From Clusia tigrina (taxonomy: Eukaryota > Arthropoda > Insecta > Diptera > Clusiidae): DNA of 64,000 nt. The stretch is from positions 165,205,860-165,269,859 of the forward strand of contig OV050030.1 of the NCBI GenBank assembly GCA_920105625.2, written 5' to 3'. The notes under the pieces were generated by a model. The model saw only the letters and a list, made by a program, of their open reading frames with translations. It ran no database searches and was not told where the DNA came from. Both the position numbers and the translations under genes were made by a program. Below are positions 56,444 through 64,000 of the stretch, piece after piece (within the stretch, counting starts at the first letter, position 1; the number at the start of each line of letters is the position of its first letter).

Positions 56444-57346
56444 CCCAGACCATTGCACTATTTTTCAAGCTGAGGTCGTGGCTATTTAAATGGATGCTGA
56501 GTAGTGATATCGGCGCAGTTGACGTATCTATCTTCTCAGACAGCCAGGCCGCCATTAAATCTCTTTTTGGCTCCACGGCCATATCGAGACTAGTTCATGA
56601 ATGTCGAACATCTTTAAATGAGCTGGCAAGTTACTCTCGGGTGCACCTAGTCTGGGTTCCTGAACATAGCGAAATCCCGGGAAAATGCGAGGCGGACGAG
56701 CTCGCCAAGGCAGGCACGCTAATGCACGACATTCATCCCTCCGTAAACATCGGCATTCCACTGGCAACAGCCAAGTTCGAAATCAAACGGAAATATCTGG
56801 CTGACGCCTACAAATCCTGGGCTAACGCTGAATGCTGTCACAAGGCTAGACTAATTTGGGCAAGAATGGACAAAAACAGTACCAATCAACTTCTTCGACT
56901 TGATTGCGTATCACTGTCGACAACTGTGTCGGTTTTGACCGGTCACTGCATAATGGGACAGCACGCAGAAAGACTGGGCCTACCCTCAAATGATTTTGCC
57001 GAGGCTGTGGCTCCGAGGAGGAGGACGAGACGGTTTTCCACCTCTAATGCCATTGCCCATCCTTGAGCAGAAGAAGAATTCGCACCTTTGGTGCCCCATT
57101 TCTTACAAGCCTGACAGAGCTGTCATCCATTAATATTAGGGACATAGCCAGGTTCATCAAAGTATCAGGATGGTTTCCTGAAACATGACGGGGGAGTCGT
57201 GCCTTTCCTGGCGCTGTCCTTGCGCTGAATATCACCATCCCAAGTATGGGAACTTTTTAGTCAGTGCTTGAACGGCGCCACACCGTTGTATCACAATGGG
57301 CCATTATGTGTGCTCAAGTGTGCTTTTGGCAAGCTGGGCGGCCACT
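56444..57346 (+). pseudogene. LOA-3 ORF2 C-terminus: RNase H and zinc region
   Basis: RNase H resumes with DHCTIFQAEVVAI (catalytic Glu), then SDIGAVDVSIFSDSQAAIKSLFG (56510-56580) and VWVPEHSEIPGKCEADELAKAG, in an unbroken frame from 56494 to 57066. The usual HVxxG in the last motif reads VWVPEHSE (Gly to Glu). A Cys/His region (56985-57100) is shifted. A 3' UTR follows, containing TGGTTTCCTG, and the tail CCTACCTACCTACC. Confidence 0.83.
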
Positions 57347-57363
57347 CCTACCTACCTACCTAA

Positions 57364-57829
57364 GCTAAACTTCTGCGGATGATTGTCAACGCACCATGGT
57401 TTTTCAGTAAAAGGGAACCTAGGAAACGACTTTAACATACCGACAGTCCCAGAGAAAATAAAAACATATATCACTAAATACTGGGCACGGATAGGTACGC
57501 ACTCTAACTCTAGCTCTAAATCTGCTAGAGTCAACAGCATCTATGCACAGACTTAAACTAGCAGCTCCCTTGGACTGCGTCTAGAAAATGTACCATATTT
57601 TATTTTCTTTAGTGAATAATGTAATAATGATAATAATGCGATAATGATAATAATGTAATAATGGTGAATAATAATGGAAATTTAATAATGATAATATTTT
57701 ATACAACTTCATTTTAAAAGTATGTGAAGGATAGGATTGGCTCTTATTTCGCATGGTTATATTGTATATTATTGAACTTGCCTAGTGTGTCTAAGGACAG
57801 AAATAAAACGGAGTTATTTAAAAAAAAAT
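57364..57829 (+). pseudogene. Jockey ORF2 end and 3' UTR
   Basis: AAACTTCTGCGGATGATTGTC encodes the LRMIVNAPWF motif that follows LERFQ in Jockey RT proteins. The frame is short and soon broken. A TAATAATGATAA-rich 3' UTR leads to AATAAA (about 57803-57808) and a poly(A) run ending at 57829. Confidence 0.82.
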
Positions 57830-58966
57830 CTCCTGGAAACATGATACTCCAACCCAGATTACGGATCCTGCATTCCACTCCGCTCCAAGAGATCTAGACG
57901 TCCCTAGAACTATATTCGGTAACTAGGGGTGGTGAAACTATAGGTATGTTTGTAAACAGTGAAGTATAAAAACTGTTAACAAATACCGTAAGACCTGCTC
58001 ATCTATCGTGTGCCTGGTCTGACAGAACCAGAAATAACCAGAGCAAGAAATAACGAAGATACGTGCAAATTTGAATTGTATTATTAAAGTTGATATTTTA
58101 TAATTATTAGTTAACTAATATTTAAAGAATTATTAATAAAGGCTGAATGTTAATAAGTTTAGTTTAGTAGATGTTAGTCCCACTCAACACTATACAAGAT
58201 ATGGGCGGTATATATTTATTATCACTCCCATAATTAACACATATTCATAACTTAAGAACTGTAAGAGGTATATGGACGACATTATGCGAAGGAGGATGTG
58301 GACATCATAAAGCTATCTGCAAAAAATGTTGTTGTTGATCATAGAATAGTCATGCCCATTTTTCATATAAGAACATTTAGCGACTAACATTAAAATCAGT
58401 CTGCGATAATTTGTGGATTAAATTTTACAATAGCGGTATATTGATGCTGCAAAGCATACACAAAAATTGAAGTCCATCAGATAAAGCTGACGCCTCCTTC
58501 CCATATATTCGACTTCGCCATGGTTGAACCCGCTCGCCGGTAAATAGTATTTCGCAGTCGGTGTATGCCGACTTCCTTCTTCTTTTTTTTTTTTTTAATA
58601 TCCAAATTTTTATTGCAATCTGCATTCTATCACACATGCAGCACAATTTAATAACGTAAGACTAATTTTTTAATTTACTGTCTATTATGAACTACACCCA
58701 GTCCAGCCATTGCCTATGAGCACAGGAGATCTGTTGTGGATTTTCTCTTCAGTCGGTTGAAAGTGAAGGGGTTGGGAGTCAGTTCCGATATCAATGGATT
58801 TGAGTGACTTAGAGTCTCAGCCTTCTTAACTCATTTTTCTTTTCACTTTTGTTAGTTTAGGATAATAGTAAGTTCTTTAAAACAAAATATAAAAAAATAT
58901 AAAATACAATGGATTTTATAAAATACAATGGATTAATTTTATCTCTCCTGTATCTCCAACCTCTCC
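57830..58966. other. Unassigned region between Jockey and copia
   Basis: At 58010-58110 lies the diverged copy of the gag-like words seen at 44470-44600. A minus-strand frame (58646-58425, 73 codons) has no motif. 58870-58940 contains a short duplication of AAATACAATGGATT. No gene is seen. Confidence 0.4.
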
Positions 58967-59372
58967 TGTAGAATCCAATCAGGATTCACTCTTTTTGTTT
59001 TTTTTGGTAAAAAAAACCCAGGATGTTTAGCTGGAAACTATCAGAAATGAGAGTAAGGATAAAATACAACCATTCCAGATATAACATTTTTTACATTGCT
59101 TCCTATGAAATAATCAGCACAAAAATTACCATTCTTAAATAATCAGTTGCTGAATCTAAGCCTTTACAAAGAGATTCACAGAAAAGTAAAACCAAAAATG
59201 TAGCAGATGTCCCAAGAAGTAAAAACATGCGGAGAGTACTTAACGCATTGACAGTATATTAGAGACTTAATACTAACGTAACAAAAAGAAAATAGCATAA
59301 GAAATGGTAAAGAGGAGATAGTGATATTCGTGTTGCCAACTTATATAAATACTAGATACTACTATTTCAACA
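58967..59372 (-). repeat. copia-type 3' LTR (approximate end)
   Basis: On the minus strand it starts TGTTGAAATAGTAG right after a GAGACGGAG purine stretch, with TATTTATATAAG as TATA box just inside, and could end at TTCTACA (58967). The far boundary is uncertain, because a similar ACA lies 21 bases further and no second LTR is available in the window for comparison. Confidence 0.55.
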
Positions 59373-59459
59373 CTCCGTCTCAATACGAATAACTTCTACA
59401 AACTATATACAACAATATAATTTCAATTCACATAATTCATTTTAGACCCATAATTTCAG

Positions 59460-60486
59460 TTAGTGTTTATCTTTAAATAGGTTTTTCGTCAAGATATCAG
59501 CCACCATTTGATTAGTTGAGACATACTCAAATTCAACATGTTTATTTTTAGCTGCTTCACGTACATAATGATATTTTATATCTATGTGTTTTGTTCTTGA
59601 ATGATATACATGATTTTTAGAAAGAGATTGAGAACTTAAATTATCGCCTTTTATTGTTATAGGCATGCCACCTTCATGGAATCCAAGCTCTGTTAATAAT
59701 TTATTTAAATAAACAACTTCTTTAGCGCTCGTACACAATGCCACGTACTCTGCTTCTGTTGTACTCAACGATATAGTGCTCTGTTTCTTCGATTCCCATG
59801 CCACGGATCCGCCACTCATAATGAAAACATAGCCAGAATATGACTTCCAATCTTTCATATCACCAGCCCAATCTACATCCGCGTAGCCATTGCTGGGGCT
59901 ATACCATAATTTTAACTGCCAAGTTTTCGACAAATACCTCATAACGTGTGTGACGCCAGTCTGATGCTGGGTTGTTGGATTTGAATTACCCTTTGCCAAT
60001 TTGCTTACAGAGTGCAGTATGTCAGGTCTCGTGCAGATCGTTAAATACAGTAGTACTCCAATCATTGACTGATAAGATGTCTGGTCAAATCTTTCAGCAT
60101 GATCGTCATCACATCTGATATGAAACCAAGGATCCAAAGGACTTGAAAATGGTCGACAAGTGTTCATATCGTACCTCTCCAATATACTACGGATATATTG
60201 GATCTGACTGACCGCTATTGCGCCGGTTTCTCCGCACCGCTCAATATCCTTAACAAGGAAATAAGAAAGAGGTCCTTTATTCACCAACTTGAATTCGCTT
60301 GCCACCTTTGCCTTAATGAATTCAATGTCTTCTTTGACCGCTCTAACTATAATTAAATCATCAACGTACACGGCTATTAGAATTAACTTGCCTTTTAACA
60401 TCATTTTATATACACATGACTCCGTCTGGCACTGATGAAACCAGTGTAATATATTCTGATCAACCCTCCTAAAGTGATCAATACAT
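59460..60486 (-). pseudogene. copia (Ty1/copia) RT and RNase H, 3' part of pol
   Basis: The minus-strand frame 60404-59460 is open for 314 codons. It starts with the RT catalytic box VYVDDLIIV, continues with a PLSYFLVKDIE thumb motif and the MIGVLLYLTICTRPDI connection, and ends with a copia-type RNase H (YADVDWAGDMKDWKSYSGY, LSTTEAEYVAL, HSRTKHIDIKYHYVRE, ADILTKNL). Coding sequence continues upstream of the first ATG through a 1-nt shift (FHQCQTESCVYK precedes it) up to about 60486, where an mdg1-like LTR begins. Integrase and gag are beyond that insertion or lost. Apart from the shift the piece is well preserved. Function: reverse transcription. Confidence 0.9.
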
Positions 60487-61110
60487 TGTTACAATCATTT
60501 TAATTACACTATTCTATTTGCTTGTTTGTCCGCTCTTTCGCTTCAAAAGTAATTCGAGGAATATGAAGTAATGAATTCATTAATGGGCCAGTGGAATATT
60601 TCCATTCTTTGTTATGCGGCCCATAGACGATACATCATGATCATACTCATATATAATAGTATGTGTGAAAAAGAGAGAAAATATGTAGATATGTGTCAGA
60701 CAGGCATGATCGCGCTGTGATCACTGACTGATCGTCGAAAATCTAAATCGTTTTGATTTTGAGGGGAAATTTTATTACGATGTTGATCATGATGTATCGT
60801 CGTTTGTTCCAATTCCAAAGAATTTGTTGACGTCAATTTATTAATGGGCTAGTAGAGCATTTGCGTTCTCTGCCATGCTTCACTTTTCGTTGTTACGATA
60901 ACTTCTTACATTGGCTCAAATTACTTACCGGAACAATTTCTAAAAATGTCAAGCCAAGCTTTCAATTCCTAATTGATTGTCATTTATAAATTTTAGCTAA
61001 GTCTACACTTTTATGTTATAAAAGATTTAAGTATTTCAAATAAACAGACATTCAATTCGATCATTCTCGGGGACATGTAACTCAGTTCTATTTGTGCATA
61101 GAGCGAGACA
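60487..61110 (+). repeat. 5' LTR of the mdg1-like element
   Basis: Starts TGTTACAATC, ends GAGCGAGACA five bases before the primer site. It contains TATAAAAG (about 61017) and AATAAA (about 61039). Two internal units share TTTATTAATGGGC(C/T)AGT(G/A)GA (60578-60600 and 60836-60858). The 5' border is inferred from where copia coding sequence stops. Confidence 0.65.
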
Positions 61111-61115
61111 TTAAA

Positions 61116-61135
61116 TGGCGATCCAGCCAGGAGTC
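61116..61135 (+). other. Primer-binding site, tRNA-Arg type
   Basis: TGGCGATCCAGCCAGGAGTC pairs with the 3' end of insect tRNA-Arg as I know it, with one mismatch (A for T in the middle). The same tRNA primes mdg1 and 412 of Drosophila. Confidence 0.75.
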
Positions 61136-61329
61136 ACGTTTTCGAACAATTGAAAAACATTATAAAATTTAGTATCGGAAGAGACAATCTATGCAAGTGA
61201 AAAATGCATAGCATAAAAAATACAAAATGAAGAACAATATTTTCATCCTTCAACAAACAACAATAACGCTGTAGTTATTGACAAGACTGCAAGACTGCAA
61301 GAAACAATTTTTTTTTATAAATTAACAAC

Positions 61330-61596
61330 ATGGCATGGTGGAAAATGACATTAAATGCCATCTTCGTTGCTTTTACTGCCTACGAAATTGGTCAGATAGT
61401 GAGAAACGAAAAAACTGAGAAAAAAGATATTGTGCACTACATGCCTGTACCTGTGAAAAACGAACATCAGGAAAATGAAACCAATTACTGGGCAATAAGC
61501 CTAGTAGGGTTAGTTACTTTATTCGTCGCGTTCATAATAATTAAAAACTACATTAAAAATAGACTTCGACAGGCACCAAGCCCACAGCGAATTTAA
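61330..61596 (+). CDS. Leader ORF 1 of the mdg1-like element: small membrane protein
   Basis: An 88-codon frame with ATG at 61330. A hydrophobic N-terminal segment (residues about 5-20, MTLNAIFVAFTAYEIG) is followed by a charged stretch (KNEKTEKKDIV...KNEHQENE), then a strongly hydrophobic segment (residues about 54-73, AISLVGLVTLFVAFIIIK) and a basic tail (KNRLRQAPSPQRI). It should be a two-pass or signal-anchored membrane protein of about 10 kDa. I do not recognise a homologous domain. It stands alone between primer site and gag, and is intact while gag around it is broken. Small leader ORFs are reported in the 412 group, but I cannot confirm this one there. Confidence 0.6.
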   Translation: MAWWKMTLNAIFVAFTAYEIGQIVRNEKTEKKDIVHYMPVPVKNEHQENETNYWAISLVGLVTLFVAFIIIKNYIKNRLRQAPSPQRI

Positions 61597-61703
61597 TATA
61601 GAACAGTAAAAAAAAAGTGTCACATATTAAAAAAAAAAATTACATCTCTAAGAAATATTGAAGAAGTGCCTCCTTGCCTTGAGGCGCCAACAGCTCCCGA
61701 ATC

Positions 61704-61976
61704 ATGGACGGAGGCTGCGGTAGTACCAACAGCAAAATTAACAGCAATAGCAGCAGCAACATGAACAGCAATAGTAGCAGCAACATGAACAGCAATAGCA
61801 GCAGTAAAAACTATAACCATTCAAATAATATTACAACAGTGGAAGACTGTGTACAATACGACATCGTTCTTCATTTCGGAAACGAGCTATTGTCAAAGGT
61901 AAAGGAAGAACAACTCGGAATCGAATCAATGGAGGAGCTAATGCAAATACTTATGGCACCAGAAAATAAAACTTAA
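61704..61976 (+). CDS. Leader ORF 2 of the mdg1-like element: Asn/Ser-repeat protein
   Basis: A 90-codon frame from ATG 61704. The first half is a Ser/Asn/Met repeat (units like SNSSSNMN) encoded by an AGC/AAC trinucleotide tract (about 61730-61810), likely unstable. The second half is ordinary (YDIVLHFGNELLSKVKEEQLGIESMEELMQIL), acidic and helical. A second frame over the same start (NIEEVPPCLEAPTAPESW) also reads open and might be the original. Its job is unknown. Confidence 0.45.
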   Translation: MDGGCGSTNSKINSNSSSNMNSNSSSNMNSNSSSKNYNHSNNITTVEDCVQYDIVLHFGNELLSKVKEEQLGIESMEELMQILMAPENKT

Positions 61977-62061
61977 GATAAGTTCCTTATATTATCAAAG
62001 TTATCATATGAACAACTAGGAAATTATCAATTAATTTTGTGTGTTTAAAAAATATTTACTT

Positions 62062-63328
62062 ATGTCGTGGACTGCAATAGTTCAACAAATTAATGATATA
62101 AAGAATGAATTTGATAGGTCTTTTAAATGTTTGAATAGAGAAAATTTACCAAAAAGGGAAACAGCACACAAGCACATTATTCATTTAGTTACCCAACATG
62201 ATAGTTTGGTGACACTCTTTTGAAAAATTAACACCGGAACATTTGGTTTCTTTCGAAAAGATTTTTTCAAAGCTTAAAACTCGACTTGCTGGTATTCTTG
62301 ACAGGGTTTCAATTACAGAGAGTCCTTCTGAATCCTTTTTAGAAAATTTTGACTTAAAATTAGAATTACAAGAAGGTACAGATTCGGAATTGGACTTGGA
62401 TACCTCGACACTTTACTAGGAGTTACAAGCAGAAAAATTAAAAATGCCTCAATCAGTGACTGACTTTCTTACAAGTGCAGCAAAGCTTTTACCAGAATTT
62501 GATGGTAGGTCAGAAAATTTGCGTAGTTTTTTGGATGCGTTGCAGTTGGTACAACTCATAACCGACACGCTTGCGACTGTTGCTATTACTCTGAATAAAA
62601 CAAAGCTAAAAGGTGCTGCTAGAAATATCATAACCAATGAAACTACAATAGATCAGGTTATAAACAAATTAAGAATTTCAATAAAAGGTGATTCTACAGA
62701 AGCACTTTCTGCAAAGCTTATGAATGTAAAACAGCAAAACAAAAATCCCAATACAGTTGCGAAAGAAGTTGAGGAAATAACTAACCTGTTACAAAATGCA
62801 TTCATTTCTGAAGGGTTGCCTTCTAAAACGGCATCGAAATATGCTACACAGACGGCAGTAAAGTCTCTAATAAAAAATTAAACTGACGAAAGGATGAAAA
62901 TTATTATGCAAGCAGGTCAATTTCCATCTTTGGGGGATGCTATCACAAAATATGTCAGTGCATCGGAAGATAGTAGTAGCACTTCAGATATTTTCTTTGC
63001 CAGTTCATACAGAAATTCTTCTTGTGGTGGCCGTGGAAGATTTGACGGTTACAACAAACGTTATGGAAATTTCAATAACTATCGAAACAGAAATAGGAAT
63101 TACAATAATAATAATAATAGTCATGGTAATAACAATAACCACGGCAGAGGAATATATTACAGTAACTCCCAAAACAGTAATTACCACAATAGCAACAATA
63201 ATAACAACAGACCAACGGGACATTATAACGCTAGAGCATTGGAAGCTGATCGACAGAATCAGGGAAACTTAAGTGTTCCCCTGAGCAATGCAGGGAGCAA
63301 CACTAAGTACAAACATTTTTACTCTTAA
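62062..63328 (+). pseudogene. gag of the mdg1-like element, broken
   Basis: ATG 62062 (MSWTAIVQQINDIKNEFDRS) starts the coiled N-terminal part. A shift at about 62215 moves to a frame with EHLVSFEKIFSKLKTRLAG, interrupted by TAG 62417-62419, and continuing as MPQSVTDFLTSAAKLLPEFDG, SENLRSFLDALQLVQLI, then the capsid helices to TAA at 62879-62881. KIIMQAGQFPSLGDAITKYVSA resumes after it. The tail is Asn/Gly/Arg-rich (about residues 45-115 of the last piece) without a CCHC knuckle. It ends TAA 63326-63328. Gag forms the particle; three lesions make this copy defective. Confidence 0.85.
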
Positions 63329-63329
63329 T

Positions 63330-64000
63330 CTTAATTTCTGTTGCTACATTACTTTCCACACCACTTTCACAAAAAACCCAGTAACCCTTTTAGTCGATAC
63401 AGGAGCAGATATTTCACTCATCAAAGTAAACACGGTATTTAAGTATGTACCAATATTATCGGATAATGGCTGCAAAATTAGAGGAATAGGACAGAGTATA
63501 ATTGAATCAATAGGAACAGTTACCGGAAATTTACTGGTAAAACATTTTAACTGCATACATACATTTCAAGCGGTAGAGTCCAATTTTCCAATACCTTGTG
63601 ACGGAATCTTGGGGTTGGATTTCATACGAAAATATAATTGTATTTTAGATTTTTCACAAAGTGTCAGTTCTTTGCACTTAAATGTTGGATCTCAAACAAT
63701 TTCAGTAGCTTTAAAACCATCTCCTATGAAAAATTCAATTTCATTGCCAGCCAGAGCAGAAGTTATTAGAAAAATAGACGATGAAAACTTGAATGAAGAT
63801 TTATTTGTACCTACACAAGAACTTTCAAATGGCATTTTTATAGCTAATTCCATACTTCCTAAATCTCATTGCCATGTAAGAATAGTAAACACGACTGAAA
63901 ATAATGTTATGTTGGAAAATAAATCGATCAAAACTGAAAGATTAGATAATTATGATATAATCAATCTCAAAAAGTGCAAAAATACAGAACTCCATAATGA
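63330..64000 (+). CDS. pol of the mdg1-like element, 5' part (protease onward, runs off window)
   Basis: The frame is open to the window end and shifted +1 (equivalently -2) relative to the gag end. It contains the protease active site VTLLVDTGADISLIK (about 63381-63420) and the flap-type IPCDGILGLDFIRKYN (about 63592-63630), then the linker to RT with LNEDLFVPTQEL. No stop is seen. It would encode protease, RT, RNase H and integrase; only the protease lies in this window. Confidence 0.8.

Larger units (their letters stand above)
50259..57363 (+). mobile_element. LOA-clade element LOA-3 (full-length layout, split by a Transib-like element)
   Basis: Leader (50259-50777), ORF1 (50778-52197), ORF2 (52175-57060) and a 3' tail ending CCTACCTACCTACCTA (about 57347-57362). 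LOA-1 and LOA-2 show the same parts. ORF1 and ORF2 overlap by 23 bases, as in LOA-1. Several stops and shifts disable both. It is inserted in the Jockey RT. A 1467-bp DNA transposon interrupts its RNase H (54972-56438). Confidence 0.88.
45926..57829 (+). mobile_element. Jockey-clade non-LTR retrotransposon, 5'-truncated, split twice
   Basis: ORF1 (end part), endonuclease fragments and the first half of RT run to 48259. An LTR-like sequence follows (48260-49758). RT resumes with the catalytic box to about 50258. LOA-3 is inserted there, and the end of ORF2, 3' UTR with AATAAA and a short poly(A) finish at 57361-57829. At the LOA-3 junction AAGCAAA (50251-50257) and AAGCTAAA (57362-57369) may be the target duplication. 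It lies on top of the Mag-like scrap. Confidence 0.85.
60487..64000 (+). mobile_element. mdg1/412-like Ty3/Gypsy retrotransposon, 5' part (runs off the window)
   Basis: LTR (60487-61110), tRNA-Arg-type primer site, leader with two small ORFs, gag and the start of pol. The gag wording (FDGRSENLRSFLDAL, KLMNVKQQNKN, YATQTAVKSL, then an Asn/Arg/Gly-rich tail) and the primer type agree with the mdg1/412 group. ACAT directly before the LTR (60483-60486) would be the target duplication; its partner lies outside. It interrupts the copia element. Confidence 0.82.

Noticed and set aside
62894..63272. Ile/Thr/Val-rich frames on both strands at 62937-63272 and 63005-63223
   Set aside because: Off-frame readings of the Asn-rich gag tail repeat.

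Overview
The window comes from an insect genome, most likely a fly (Diptera). The mobile-element families are the usual dipteran ones: Ty3/Gypsy of several lineages including an mdg1/412-like one, BEL/Pao, copia, LOA-clade and Jockey-clade non-LTR elements, and a mariner. The 18S rRNA fragment also reads like a dipteran one. I found no single-copy host gene and no tRNA gene. The window looks like pericentromeric or other transposon-dense DNA in which elements are nested inside elements, and its history can be read from target-site duplications (TSDs) and split reading frames.

Layout: 1-6525 is the 3' part of a decayed Gypsy element (copy A1), interrupted by a 1.5 kb solo LTR with TSD GCAT. 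6526-12080 is a graveyard: a Jockey-like remnant (-), a Gypsy integrase remnant, a BEL/Pao gag remnant and an env-like remnant (-). 12080-19281 is a LOA-clade element (LOA-1) split by a Mag-like Gypsy fragment at about 15293-18298. 19496-20765 is a nearly full-length mariner with recognisable terminal inverted repeats, TA target sites and a broken transposase.

21000-40981 is a three-level nest. Outermost is a minus-strand Gypsy element (B), with integrase at the low end and its 5' LTR at 40536-40981. Its reverse-transcriptase gene is split by a minus-strand LOA element (LOA-2, 22516-36486). LOA-2 is itself split by a young, complete plus-strand Gypsy element (A2, 25326-35848) with 469-bp LTRs that differ at three positions by eye, a TCCC TSD, a tRNA-Ser-type primer-binding site, an open pol, and a gag with one stop and one frameshift. 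A1, A2 and B are relatives with similar LTR ends and leaders.

40982-45925 holds BEL/Pao remnants, a dispersed fly-type repeat whose (AT)n core contains a 540-bp 18S rRNA pseudogene, and a Mag-like reverse-transcriptase scrap. 45926-57829 is a 5'-truncated Jockey element split first by a second 1.5 kb LTR-like sequence (48260-49758) and then by a third LOA element (LOA-3, about 50259-57363). LOA-3 carries inside its RNase H domain a 1467-bp DNA transposon with CACAGTG ends and a 5-bp CGTCT duplication, which is the signature of Transib/RAG-type transposons. 58967-60486 is the 3' part of a copia element (-), cut by an mdg1/412-like Gypsy element (60487 to the window end) with a tRNA-Arg-type primer site, two small leader ORFs, a broken gag and the start of an open pol.

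The genes do not form a host pathway. Each encodes part of a mobile element's own cycle (gag, protease, reverse transcriptase, RNase H, integrase, endonuclease, transposase), and most are dead. A2 and the mdg1-like element are the least decayed. The most interesting items are the Transib-like insertion, the rRNA pseudogene inside a microsatellite, the three-level nest, a -1 frameshift heptamer at the A2 gag/pol overlap, a leader splice-donor motif shared by two diverged Gypsy copies, and the leader ORF of the mdg1-like element that predicts a small membrane protein.
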